Below, piece after piece: positions 1 to 6,010 of a DNA stretch of 18,618 nt. Under the pieces are notes generated by a model that ran no database searches, was not told where the DNA came from, and saw only the letters and a list, made by a program, of their open reading frames with translations. The first letter of the stretch is position 1. Every line of letters starts with the position of its first letter. Location: contig JAZSAJ010000038.1 of the NCBI GenBank assembly GCA_045601805.1, forward strand, positions 1-18,618. The letters are read 5' to 3'. The position numbers were made by a program, and so were the translations under genes. Origin of the DNA: SIG607 sp045601805. Lineage in GTDB: Bacteria > Bacillota > Clostridia > Oscillospirales > Acutalibacteraceae.

Positions 1-63
1 TATCAAGCGTAGATTGCTTTTACCTATTTTTAGCTTTGCGGTTTATAAAAATAACAAATAATA

Positions 64-96
64 AAAATGGCTTGAAGTAAATCTTCAAGCCATTTT
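64..96 (-). terminator. Intrinsic terminator of the phosphopantetheinyl transferase gene
   Basis: A perfect 14-bp inverted repeat (64-77 with 83-96, core TGGCTTGAAG) encloses the 5-nt loop 78-82. On the minus strand it is followed by a T-rich tract. The stem overlaps the stop codon of the gene at 95-97, so the terminator lies directly at the end of the reading frame. Positions 1-63 show no gene. Confidence 0.85.
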
Positions 97-586
97 ATCT
101 TAAATCCACAATTTCAAAATCACTGTCACCGCAAGCCGATATTATATAACCATCTATTTCAAAAGTTTTAAGGGGTTTATCAATTTTAAAAACGCTAAAA
201 CTGTTAAGCCCGCCCGAAATACCTGTGCCTAAAAGCTTTAGATAAGCTTCTTTTTTAGTCCATATTTCAAAAAATACACTAAGCGCGGCATTTTGTTTAA
301 TAAAGTTGTATTCATCCTCACAAAAGCGTTTTGCTATTCGCAAATCAGCGTTTCTAAGTTTTTCTATGTCTATACCTACTGCCTTATCACTTACTGCAAT
401 AACATTAAGTTCACCCGAATGCGAGATATTAAAGTGAAAATCTGTCAAATTTTCAAAAAAAGGCTTACCGTGAACGCCTTTGGCAAGTTGGATTTTACAG
501 GTATCTATATTATATTTTTCGGCGGCTATTTTTTTAGCAAAGCTGTATACATCGGCTTCTTTTGAAAGGATAAAAACTTTTGTCAT
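95..586 (-). CDS. Sfp-type 4'-phosphopantetheinyl transferase
   Basis: The 163-residue product should transfer the 4'-phosphopantetheine arm from coenzyme A to a carrier protein, in the cytosol. The family signature is visible: HGKPFF (39-44), FNISHSG (52-58), the metal-binding GIDIE (71-75, acidic D73 and E75), and WTKKEAYLKLLGTGI (109-123) with the third acidic residue E113 and the conserved K117. It is shorter than Sfp (about 220 residues): most of the N-terminal segment before the HGKP motif is reduced to some 38 residues. It is longer than AcpS. An in-frame stop lies upstream and the ATG is the only methionine codon in the frame, so this start is well supported although no Shine-Dalgarno sequence precedes it. 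No synthetase or carrier protein gene lies nearby, so the substrate cannot be told; either the housekeeping acyl carrier protein or a secondary-metabolism carrier is possible. Confidence 0.88.
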   Translation of the reverse strand: MTKVFILSKEADVYSFAKKIAAEKYNIDTCKIQLAKGVHGKPFFENLTDFHFNISHSGELNVIAVSDKAVGIDIEKLRNADLRIAKRFCEDEYNFIKQNAALSVFFEIWTKKEAYLKLLGTGISGGLNSFSVFKIDKPLKTFEIDGYIISACGDSDFEIVDLR

Positions 587-592
587 AAATTG

Positions 593-621
593 ATTATATA
601 TTATGTAAAAAACTTTTGCAA
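593..621 (-). promoter_or_regulatory. Sigma-A promoter of the phosphopantetheinyl transferase gene
   Basis: On the minus strand, TTGCAA (616-621) and a perfect TATAAT (593-598) are separated by 17 bp. Only six bases (CAATTT) separate the -10 box from the ATG, so the predicted transcription start falls at or next to the start codon and the mRNA would be leaderless. Confidence 0.75.
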
Positions 622-701
622 GTGATTACGATTATTATTGGAAAATTTAAGCAACTTTAAATATTGGTATAGCCTCTAATTTGTCTAAGTTTATAAAAAA
701 C

Positions 702-734
702 AAAAGAGTCCATCCTCACGGATAGACTCTTTTT
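702..734 (-). terminator. Intrinsic terminator of tRNA-Ser
   Basis: An inverted repeat (702-715 with 721-734, core GAGTCCATCC / GGATAGACTC, one wobble pair) lies 3 nt beyond the tRNA 3' end. On the minus strand it is followed by TTGTTTTTT-like sequence. It is nearly symmetric and could also stop plus-strand transcription. Confidence 0.8.
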
Positions 735-736
735 TG

Positions 737-828
737 TGGCGGAGAGAAGGGGATTCGAACCCCTGAACGGGTATTAGCCGTTACACGATTTCCAGTCGTG
801 CGCCTTAGACCAGCTCAGCCATCTCTCC
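737..828 (-). tRNA. tRNA-Ser (anticodon GGA)
   Basis: The minus strand folds as a 92-nt class II tRNA with the long variable arm expected of serine tRNAs. The acceptor arms GGAGAGA and TCTCTCC pair, followed by discriminator G and an encoded CCA. The anticodon loop reads CTGGAAA, giving anticodon GGA, which reads UCC and UCU codons. The T arm holds GGTTCGAATCC. It has its own promoter and terminator. tRNA genes are common insertion sites, and an accessory restriction-modification region begins about 110 bp away, but no integrase or attachment-site duplication is seen here. Confidence 0.96.
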
Positions 829-832
829 ATTA

Positions 833-849
833 AGTCGCTTGTTGCGACT
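833..849 (-). other. Small hairpin in the tRNA-Ser 5' leader
   Basis: Six base pairs (833-838 with 844-849, AGTCGC / GCGACT) around a 5-nt loop lie between the predicted transcription start and the tRNA 5' end. It would form the extreme 5' end of the precursor, removed by RNase P. Its role, if any, is unknown. Confidence 0.4.
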
Positions 850-854
850 GAAAT

Positions 855-883
855 ATTATATATTACATAATTCTAAAAGTCAA
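855..883 (-). promoter_or_regulatory. Sigma-A promoter of tRNA-Ser
   Basis: On the minus strand, TTGACT (878-883) and TATAAT (855-860) are separated by 17 bp, about 26 bp upstream of the mature tRNA 5' end. This is close to the consensus, as expected of a strongly expressed tRNA gene. Confidence 0.85.
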
Positions 884-902
884 GCGTTTTTTATTGCTTA
901 AG

Positions 903-925
903 AACACAGGGAACTGACCTGTGTT
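903..925. repeat. Palindrome upstream of the restriction-gene promoter
   Basis: AACACAGG (903-910) and CCTGTGTT (918-925) form a perfect 8-bp inverted repeat around a 7-nt spacer. It lacks a T tract on either strand, so a terminator is unlikely. It ends 12 bp before the -35 box at 938 and could be an operator, but there is no direct evidence of that. Confidence 0.35.
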
Positions 926-937
926 TAATAAACTATA

Positions 938-966
938 TTGCGATTTGTGTAAAAATATGGTATAAT
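938..966 (+). promoter_or_regulatory. Sigma-A promoter reading into the inverted-repeat element and restriction gene
   Basis: TTGCGA (938-943) and TATAAT (961-966) are separated by 17 bp, with a TGN extended -10. The predicted transcription start near 973 lies about three bases before the left end of the 277-bp element, so the whole element would be the 5' leader of the restriction endonuclease mRNA. Confidence 0.7.
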
Positions 967-975
967 TTGTAAAAA

Positions 976-1252
976 TAGCCAAAACATTTAAACCCGAACC
1001 AGCCTAAAAGCGCGGGTTTAAGGCGCCTTTTGGCTCTTTGTCGCTCATAGGCGACAGCCTTATGTGCTTCGCATCGCCAAAATTCACTCATAAATCCGCG
1101 CCTTTTAGGTCGTAGAATTTTGTGATTAAAGGATTTACGGTGTGGCGAGGCGCAAAACGCAGTTAATCCTAACGGATTAACGAGTATTTTAACAAAGCCA
1201 CAGCGTAAAATCATAACCCCAAAATCTGATTCGGGTTTAAATGCTTTGGCTA
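976..1252. mobile_element. MITE-like element with 27-bp terminal inverted repeats and TA ends
   Basis: The left end (976-1002, starting TAGCCAAAACATTTAAACCC) matches the reverse complement of the right end (1226-1252) at 25 of 27 positions. Both ends start at a TA dinucleotide, the target duplication used by IS630/Tc1-mariner type transposases. No transposase is encoded; the 93-codon minus-strand frame spanning 933-1214 runs out through the left repeat and is probably fortuitous. The interior is rich in short inverted repeats: 1028-1034 with 1076-1082 encloses 1040-1044 with 1051-1055, and 1163-1169 pairs with 1174-1180. A non-autonomous transposable element best fits. The alternative is a structured RNA domain whose ends happen to close it. 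A second copy elsewhere in the genome would settle this; none is in the window. Confidence 0.6.
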
Positions 1253-1267
1253 AGGCGGGGTGGTATT

Positions 1268-1996
1268 GTGCGATACAAAATAGAAACTTTCGAAAACTTT
1301 TTAAAAGGAATTGATTTAGATTCGTACAGAGAAAAATATTCTCATATTAAAACTGTTGAAATGGATTTGCCCAAAAGTATTCAAGCGTTAGATGCGCTTT
1401 ATGAAATATATTGGGATAAAGGTTATAATGGACCCGACGAGCCAATGTCATTCGATGATTTTTACGAAGAATACTATAAAAGGTATGAAGAAAAAATTAA
1501 GGAGCATGGCATAAAAACAGGGTTTGGAAACGATTGCGATTGTTACGAAAGAGGATTAAAAGCAAGAATTTATCGCACATGGGTTTCAATTATTACACAA
1601 ATACATGCGGGTTATGTTGCCGAGGAAGTGTTTGGAGAGGGAACTGTTGAGCAGAGCACTGAATTAGACCATAAAGGTATTGATATTTTAGTTAATTATA
1701 AAGAAAATGAAATTAAAATTCAGATTAAAAAGGACACAAAACGGCCCGAAATAGCAAGAATGTACAAAGCAGAAATTGATTCTAAAGGTTATTATACCAT
1801 TTGGTATGTAGTACCTAAACCGGAAGAATATAATAACCCATATTATAAGGCAAAAAACAAAGCTGGTGAGTATCGCGCCAGCGTAAAACCCTTTAAAAAA
1901 TACAATCCGAAAAACGGAACACTCGATAGATACCAAAACGGTTTTGTTGTATTTACCAAAAAAGAATTCGAACTAATTAAAGAAATGTTTGATTAA
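1268..1996 (+). CDS. Probable type II restriction endonuclease, PD-(D/E)XK fold (QxK variant)
   Basis: The product is 242 residues from GTG 1268. I do not recognise a named family. A PD-(D/E)XK-like core is visible: an acidic helix region (AEEVFGEG), then HKGIDILV with D139, then IKIQIKKD with Q152 and K154. This D-x12-QxK pattern is the variant known in Mrr-like nucleases. Directly downstream is an adenine DNA methyltransferase, which supports the assignment as the cutting partner of a restriction-modification pair. The frame opens further upstream at ATG 1241, but that codon lies inside the terminal repeat of the inserted element. GTG 1268, preceded by AAGGCGGGGTGG, is preferred. Insertion of the element has probably replaced the original 5' region. 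A perfect terminator follows the stop codon, so the methyltransferase is transcribed separately. Function is an inference from motif and context. Confidence 0.65.
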   Translation: MRYKIETFENFLKGIDLDSYREKYSHIKTVEMDLPKSIQALDALYEIYWDKGYNGPDEPMSFDDFYEEYYKRYEEKIKEHGIKTGFGNDCDCYERGLKARIYRTWVSIITQIHAGYVAEEVFGEGTVEQSTELDHKGIDILVNYKENEIKIQIKKDTKRPEIARMYKAEIDSKGYYTIWYVVPKPEEYNNPYYKAKNKAGEYRASVKPFKKYNPKNGTLDRYQNGFVVFTKKEFELIKEMFD

Positions 1997-2018
1997 AAAG
2001 GGCAGTAATGCCCTTTTT
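1995..2018 (+). terminator. Intrinsic terminator after the restriction endonuclease gene
   Basis: A perfect 10-bp stem (1995-2004 with 2009-2018, AAAAAGGGCA / TGCCCTTTTT) with a GTAA tetraloop overlaps the stop codon. Its T tract lies in the 3' arm. It separates transcription of the nuclease from that of the methyltransferase. Confidence 0.85.
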
Positions 2019-2019
2019 G

Positions 2020-2048
2020 TTGCATTATAGGTGTAAAAGTGTTATAAT
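2020..2048 (+). promoter_or_regulatory. Sigma-A promoter of the DNA methyltransferase gene
   Basis: TTGCAT (2020-2025) and TATAAT (2043-2048) are separated by 17 bp with a TGN extended -10. The -35 box begins immediately after the terminator of the nuclease gene. The predicted start near 2055 leaves a leader of about 100 nt. Confidence 0.75.
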
Positions 2049-2060
2049 GCTTTTATATAA

Positions 2061-2171
2061 ATGAGATACGAAAACAACCAAAGCGAACCTACTATGAAAG
2101 TTAAAAGGGAACTAATGAAATTGTTTTTGCAATATAATATCGTGCAAGGAGATTTTTATGATGGAAAATAA
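2061..2171 (+). CDS. Possible 36-codon leader peptide overlapping the methyltransferase start
   Basis: An ATG only about six bases after the predicted transcription start opens a 36-codon frame. It runs through the Shine-Dalgarno site and ends 11 bases inside the methyltransferase gene, in a different frame. The peptide (starting MRYENNQSEP, with a central MKVKRELMKLFLQ stretch that could be a basic amphipathic helix) has no recognisable relatives that I can name. It has no ribosome binding site of its own, so translation would be leaderless-like. It may be a chance frame, or a translational coupling or control device for the methyltransferase. Confidence 0.25.
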   Translation: MRYENNQSEPTMKVKRELMKLFLQYNIVQGDFYDGK

Positions 2172-3366
2172 AATTTTTATTGGCGATAATTTAGAAGTTA
2201 TGCAGTCGCAAGACTTTAATGAGTATAAAAATGTAATAGATTTTATATATATTGACCCGCCCTACAATACAGAAAACAATGGTTTTTCATTTAACGATAA
2301 AAACAGTTTGTGGTCGGAAGATATTTTAAAACGGCTGAATGTATCGAAAGAATTATTAAAAGACGACGGCGTTATTTTTATAAGTATCGATGATAACGAA
2401 TTGGCTAATCTTATTAATATTTGTTACGGTGTTTTTGGCAAAGAAAATTATGTTGGTTTGCTTATTACAAGGCAGGCGCAAAGAAGTAATGCAAAACATA
2501 TAAATACAGTTCATGAATATATTTTATGTTTTGCAAAAAACAAGCGGAAACTTCCTAAGTTTTATATAAACAGAATGGAAAACCCATTCGAAGCCGAGCG
2601 TATAAAAAATATTATTAGTAAAGTGCAAAAGGCATTAAAAATTTCGCGCGATGAGGCGAATAAAGAACTAAAAAAGCAAATTGAAAAATATGTGAAAGAC
2701 ACCGGAACTACCTGGATAAAAAATTATTCGAATATTGATGAGAATGGAAACATATTTTTTGCAAAGGATTTATCAACACCGGGCGAACCGGAATCTTTGG
2801 ATATCGAAGAAATAGGGTTGCACTTAAAACCGTTAGCAACAAGGGGCTGGTCAAGCAAAAAGAAGATATTAAACCTTCACAGTAAAAACCGTATTTGTTA
2901 TAAAAAAGGCAGACCGTATGAAATTGAATATTTGTATGAAGCAACAAATAATGTTCCATCGGTACTTGATTTCTATTCAAGACAAGGAACTAATAACCTA
3001 AAGAAACTTGGGTTAGACGGTTTGTTTGATACGCCTAAACCTGTTGAACTTATAAAATTTTTAATTAGGTGTTCGCAACATAAAAATTCTGTAATACTTG
3101 ATTTTTATGCGGGAAGCGGAACCACAGCCCAAGCGGTTTACGAAATAAACCAAGAGGATAATAAAAATCATAAATATGTGCTTATACAGTTAAATGAGCC
3201 GATTAACAAAAAAAATAAAGCGTACAAGGTTATGCAAGATAAAGGTTTTTTGGAACCCAGCGTTGATAAGGCAATGATGTTACGCATTGATAGTTTTTTA
3301 AATTCTAACAAAATTAAAAAGGATTATCTTTTGGTAGAAAAATACAAAAGGCCCTTTAACCCATAA
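2158..3366 (+). CDS. Site-specific DNA methyltransferase (adenine-N6, beta class)
   Basis: The 402-residue enzyme should methylate adenine in a DNA target using S-adenosylmethionine. The catalytic motif IV, YIDPPYNT (31-38), is near the N-terminus and the AdoMet motif I, DFYAGSGTT (315-323), is near the C-terminus. This order defines the beta class, as in type III Mod subunits. DPPY points to N6-adenine rather than N4-cytosine. At 402 residues it is shorter than typical Mod proteins (about 600), and no Res helicase follows, so a type II enzyme is more likely. The central region (about 100-300) should hold the target recognition domain. Start: tandem ATG codons preceded by AAGGAG (2146-2151). 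It presumably protects the sites cut by the upstream nuclease. The recognition sequence cannot be read from the sequence. Confidence 0.85.
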   Translation: MMENKIFIGDNLEVMQSQDFNEYKNVIDFIYIDPPYNTENNGFSFNDKNSLWSEDILKRLNVSKELLKDDGVIFISIDDNELANLINICYGVFGKENYVGLLITRQAQRSNAKHINTVHEYILCFAKNKRKLPKFYINRMENPFEAERIKNIISKVQKALKISRDEANKELKKQIEKYVKDTGTTWIKNYSNIDENGNIFFAKDLSTPGEPESLDIEEIGLHLKPLATRGWSSKKKILNLHSKNRICYKKGRPYEIEYLYEATNNVPSVLDFYSRQGTNNLKKLGLDGLFDTPKPVELIKFLIRCSQHKNSVILDFYAGSGTTAQAVYEINQEDNKNHKYVLIQLNEPINKKNKAYKVMQDKGFLEPSVDKAMMLRIDSFLNSNKIKKDYLLVEKYKRPFNP

Positions 3367-3384
3367 CTCATCTGAGGTGGTTAT

Positions 3385-4056
3385 ATGACTTTAAAACTGT
3401 TTACTGAAGCGTTGGGTAAATTCTTTTTGGGTGTTATTTTAGTTGGCATCTTAATATTCTTACCTGCGGGGACGGTAGATTACTTTGGCGGTTGGCTTTT
3501 TATGGGCGTTTTGTTTGTGCCAATGTTTTTCGCGGGAATTGTAATGATGCTCAAAAACCCCGAACTTTTAAAAAAGCGCCTTATTGCAAAGGAAAAACAA
3601 AAAGAACAGGATGCAGTTATAAAATTAAGTGGTGTAGTTTTTATTTTGGGATTTGTTTTATCGGGTCTTGGTGTTCGCTTTGGTTGGTACAAACTGCCGT
3701 TTTGGGTTACTGTTTTAGGTGCTGTAATTTTCCTTTTTGCATATATTCTTTATGCTGAAGTATTGCGTGAAAATACCTATTTAAGCCGAACAATTGAAGT
3801 GCAAAAAGACCAAAAGGTAATTGATACAGGGCTTTACGGCATTGTGCGCCACCCAATGTATATGGCGGTTGTGCTTTTGTTTTTATCAATTCCGCTTGTG
3901 CTTGGTTCGCTTTACGCCTTTATAATATTCTTGGCGTTCCCGTTTATACTTGCCAAAAGAATAAAACACGAAGAAGAATTTTTAGAAAAAGAATTAAATG
4001 GCTATAAGGACTATAAAAATAAGGTGAAATTCAGGTTAATTCCTTATATATGGTAA
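3385..4056 (+). CDS. Isoprenylcysteine carboxyl methyltransferase (ICMT) family membrane protein
   Basis: The 223-residue polytopic protein has hydrophobic segments at about 11-30, 36-56, 81-98, 105-125 and 160-190. The C-terminal signature of the ICMT/phospholipid methyltransferase superfamily is clear: GLYGIVRHPMY (149-159), then KRIKHEEEFLEKEL (191-204), GYKDYKNKV (206-214) and RLIPYIW at the end. These parts form the S-adenosylmethionine site in the family. Bacteria generally lack prenylated CAAX proteins, so the substrate in this branch is unknown; a lipid or small molecule is possible. A GAGGTGG site precedes ATG 3385. It lies 18 bp after the DNA methyltransferase with no terminator or promoter seen between them, so the two may be cotranscribed, but a shared role is not evident. 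No terminator separates it from the rimP promoter. Confidence 0.82.
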   Translation: MTLKLFTEALGKFFLGVILVGILIFLPAGTVDYFGGWLFMGVLFVPMFFAGIVMMLKNPELLKKRLIAKEKQKEQDAVIKLSGVVFILGFVLSGLGVRFGWYKLPFWVTVLGAVIFLFAYILYAEVLRENTYLSRTIEVQKDQKVIDTGLYGIVRHPMYMAVVLLFLSIPLVLGSLYAFIIFLAFPFILAKRIKHEEEFLEKELNGYKDYKNKVKFRLIPYIW

Positions 4057-4064
4057 TAAAATAC

Positions 4065-4093
4065 TTGATTTTTTTGAATATGTGTGGTAAAAT
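4065..4093 (+). promoter_or_regulatory. Sigma-A promoter of the rimP-nusA-infB operon
   Basis: TTGATT (4065-4070) and TAAAAT (4088-4093) are separated by 17 bp with a TGN extended -10. It begins 8 bp after the preceding stop codon. The predicted start near 4100 leaves a leader of about 70 nt before the rimP start codon. Confidence 0.7.
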
Positions 4094-4116
4094 ACACATT
4101 GTAAGAAAGGTAAAAG

Positions 4117-4146
4117 AAAGTGAGTGGTCAAAAGGCCGCTCACTTT
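4117..4146 (+). promoter_or_regulatory. Leader hairpin of the rimP-nusA operon, possible attenuator
   Basis: A 13-bp stem with two G-U pairs (4117-4129 with 4134-4146, core AGTGAGTGGTC / GGCCGCTCACT) and an AAAA loop ends in a short T-rich run just before the rimP ribosome binding site. It resembles an intrinsic terminator with a weak T tract. Terminator-like leaders ahead of rimP-nusA have been reported in enterobacteria (rimP leader). Control by NusA of its own operon through this hairpin is an inference. Confidence 0.5.
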
Positions 4147-4169
4147 TCTTATGCAAAAGGAGGATTAGT

Positions 4170-4622
4170 GTGGCAAATATTGCTGATGTGGTTTCTTCTA
4201 TTATAAACGACACAGTTGCTGAACTTGGCTTTTCGCTGTGGGATGTACGCTTTGTAAAAGAGGGAGCCGATTATTTTTTAAGGGTTTTTATTGACAGTGA
4301 AAACGGCATTGGAATTGACGATTGCGTTGCTGTTTCAAGGGCAATAGACCCGCTTATTGACGAAGCAGACCCAATTGATAAATCGTACTGTTTGGAGGTT
4401 TGCTCGCCCGGTATTGAACGCGACCTTGTTAAACCCGAACATTTTGCTAAAAAAATGGGCGAAAAAGTAAAGGTTAAACTTTACAAGGCAAAAGACGGTG
4501 TTAAAGAATTTATAGGAACACTAAAAGGTTACGGCGAAGCAGTTTTAATAGAGTGTGACGGCGAAGATTTAGCGTTCACAAAAAAAGAAATTTCGTCGGT
4601 TAAATTAGCCGATTTTGAATAA
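4170..4622 (+). CDS. rimP: Ribosome maturation factor RimP
   Basis: The 150-residue cytosolic factor is required for maturation of the 30S subunit. The N-terminal part (IADVVSSIINDTVAELGFSL) followed by LWDVRFVKEGADYFLRVFID is typical. The conserved central stretch reads DDCVAVSRAIDPLIDEADPI and then YCLEVCSPGIERDL (about 72-85), and the C-terminal domain is an Sm-like barrel. The frame is open upstream to 4050, but GTG 4170 is chosen because AAAAGGAGG (4155-4163) lies 6 nt before it and the family homology begins there. It is the first gene of the operon, as in most bacteria, and nusA follows after 21 bp. Confidence 0.95.
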   Translation: MANIADVVSSIINDTVAELGFSLWDVRFVKEGADYFLRVFIDSENGIGIDDCVAVSRAIDPLIDEADPIDKSYCLEVCSPGIERDLVKPEHFAKKMGEKVKVKLYKAKDGVKEFIGTLKGYGEAVLIECDGEDLAFTKKEISSVKLADFE

Positions 4623-4643
4623 TTTTTGGAGGTACAACGGAAA

Positions 4644-5738
4644 ATGGCTAGAAAAGTAAAAAACACAAACAAAGAAGTTGATTACGCAGAGTTTTTTGAT
4701 GCTCTTGCGGCAATGGAAAGCGAAAAAGGTATTCCGCAAGAATTTATTGCTAAAAAAGTAGCAGAAGCAATTATTGTGGCTTCCCGAAAAGATTACGGCG
4801 GAAATGATGTTGTTGTTTGCAATATTGACCCCGTGAACAGAATATTTAGCGTTGTTGCACGAAAAGAAGTTGTTAAGGAAGTTGAAAATCCTTACACACA
4901 AATGAGCGAAGAAGAAGCATTGAAACTAAATGCAAATGCGGTTGAACAGGGCTTTGTTGATATTAAATTAGACCCCCGTAAATTCGGCCGTGTTGTTGCA
5001 CAAAATTCAAGAAATAACTTCCGCCAAGGTGTGCGCGATGCCGAACGCGGTCAAACACTTGCCGAATTCCAAAGCAAAACAAAAGAAATTGTTTCGGCTC
5101 TTGTTCAGCGTATTGACCCAAAAACAGGCAATGCAACACTTTTAATTGGCAGGGCAGAAGCAACGCTTCCCAAACTTGAACAGGTTCCCGAAGAAGTTCT
5201 TCACGAGGGCGACCACATTAAAGTTTACATTGTTGAAGTTAAGGAAACCGAACGCGGCCCCAGAGTAATGCTTTCGCGTACACATTCAGGCCTTGTTAAA
5301 AGATTATTTGAATCGGAAGTTCCCGAAATTTTTGACGGCACTGTTGAAATTAAGGCAGTTTCGCGCCAGGCAGGCAGCAGAACAAAACTTGCTGTTTACA
5401 GCCAAAACAGCGAAGTTGACCCAATTGGCGCTTGCATTGGCCCTCACGGCAGCCGTGTAAACAAAATTGTTGAAGAACTTGCAGGCGAAAAAATTGATAT
5501 TGTTAAATACAGCACCGACCCTGTTGCTTTTATTAGCGAAGCATTGTCTCCTGCAAAGGTGCTTTCGGTTGAAATTACCGATGAAGAAGCAAAAGCTTGT
5601 AAGGTTACCGTTCCCGATTCTCAGCTTTCATTAGCGATTGGTAATAAGGGACAAAATGTGCGCCTTGCCGCAAGATTAACGGGCTGGAAAATTGATATTC
5701 ACCCCGAAAGCGGCTTTTACGGCGAAAACGAGGAATAA
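4644..5738 (+). CDS. nusA: Transcription termination/antitermination protein NusA
   Basis: The 364-residue protein binds RNA polymerase and nascent RNA, modulating pausing, intrinsic termination and antitermination. Domains in order: an N-terminal polymerase-binding domain (about 1-125, containing FFDALAAMESEKGIP), an S1 domain (about 135-200), KH1 with IGACIGPHGSRV, and KH2 with LAIGNKGQNVRLAARLTGW near the C-terminus. The acidic repeats found at the C-terminus in enterobacteria are missing, and the length matches the B. subtilis type. ATG 4644 is chosen; GGAGG (4628-4632) stands 11 nt before it. An earlier in-frame TTG at 4626 overlaps that site and is unlikely. rnpM follows after 5 bp. Confidence 0.97.
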   Translation: MARKVKNTNKEVDYAEFFDALAAMESEKGIPQEFIAKKVAEAIIVASRKDYGGNDVVVCNIDPVNRIFSVVARKEVVKEVENPYTQMSEEEALKLNANAVEQGFVDIKLDPRKFGRVVAQNSRNNFRQGVRDAERGQTLAEFQSKTKEIVSALVQRIDPKTGNATLLIGRAEATLPKLEQVPEEVLHEGDHIKVYIVEVKETERGPRVMLSRTHSGLVKRLFESEVPEIFDGTVEIKAVSRQAGSRTKLAVYSQNSEVDPIGACIGPHGSRVNKIVEELAGEKIDIVKYSTDPVAFISEALSPAKVLSVEITDEEAKACKVTVPDSQLSLAIGNKGQNVRLAARLTGWKIDIHPESGFYGENEE

Positions 5739-5743
5739 TTAGT

Positions 5744-6010
5744 ATGGCTAAAAAAATTCCAATTAGGCAATGCGCCGGTTGTGCAGAGCATAAGCCCAAA
5801 AACGAGCTTATACGAATTGTAAAAACCCCAGAAAACAAAATTGTTGTTGATACAACAGGTAAAGTTTCGGGCAGGGGCGCGTATATTTGCAAAAAGAGTG
5901 GATGTTTGGCACTGGCAATTAAAAAGAAACGAATAGATGCCGCTTTTAAAATGACTGTTAGTGAAGAAGTTTATGACACTCTTTTAAAGGAGTTAAACAG
6001 TATTGAATGA
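5744..6010 (+). CDS. rnpM: RNase P modulator RnpM (YlxR family)
   Basis: The 88-residue protein carries the YlxR signature RQCAGCAEHKPKNELIRIV near the N-terminus and GRGAYICKKSGCL in the middle. It is a small basic RNA-binding protein; in B. subtilis the YlxR protein was reported to bind the RNase P RNA and modulate its activity. GAGGAAT within the 3' end of nusA serves as ribosome binding site. Its stop codon overlaps the following ylxQ gene by 8 bases, so translational coupling is likely. The position between nusA and ylxQ is characteristic of Firmicutes. Confidence 0.93.
   Translation: MAKKIPIRQCAGCAEHKPKNELIRIVKTPENKIVVDTTGKVSGRGAYICKKSGCLALAIKKKRIDAAFKMTVSEEVYDTLLKELNSIE

Noticed and set aside
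903..925. The palindrome as an intrinsic terminator
   Set aside because: No T tract follows on either strand and no gene ends there; kept only as a possible operator.
933..1214. A 93-codon minus-strand reading frame across the inverted-repeat element
   Set aside because: It runs through the left terminal repeat and beyond the element, has no ribosome binding site, and its sequence reflects the short palindromes. A non-coding element explains the region better.
1241..1267. ATG 1241 as start of the restriction endonuclease
   Set aside because: This codon lies in the terminal inverted repeat of the inserted element. GTG 1268 has a G-rich site before it and leaves the protein intact.
2158..3366. 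Methyltransferase as the Mod subunit of a type III system
   Set aside because: It is much shorter than Mod proteins and no Res helicase-nuclease gene is present; the next gene is a membrane protein.
4050..4169. An N-terminal extension of RimP from ATG 4050
   Set aside because: It would cover the promoter and the leader hairpin and has no similarity to RimP; a strong ribosome binding site marks GTG 4170.
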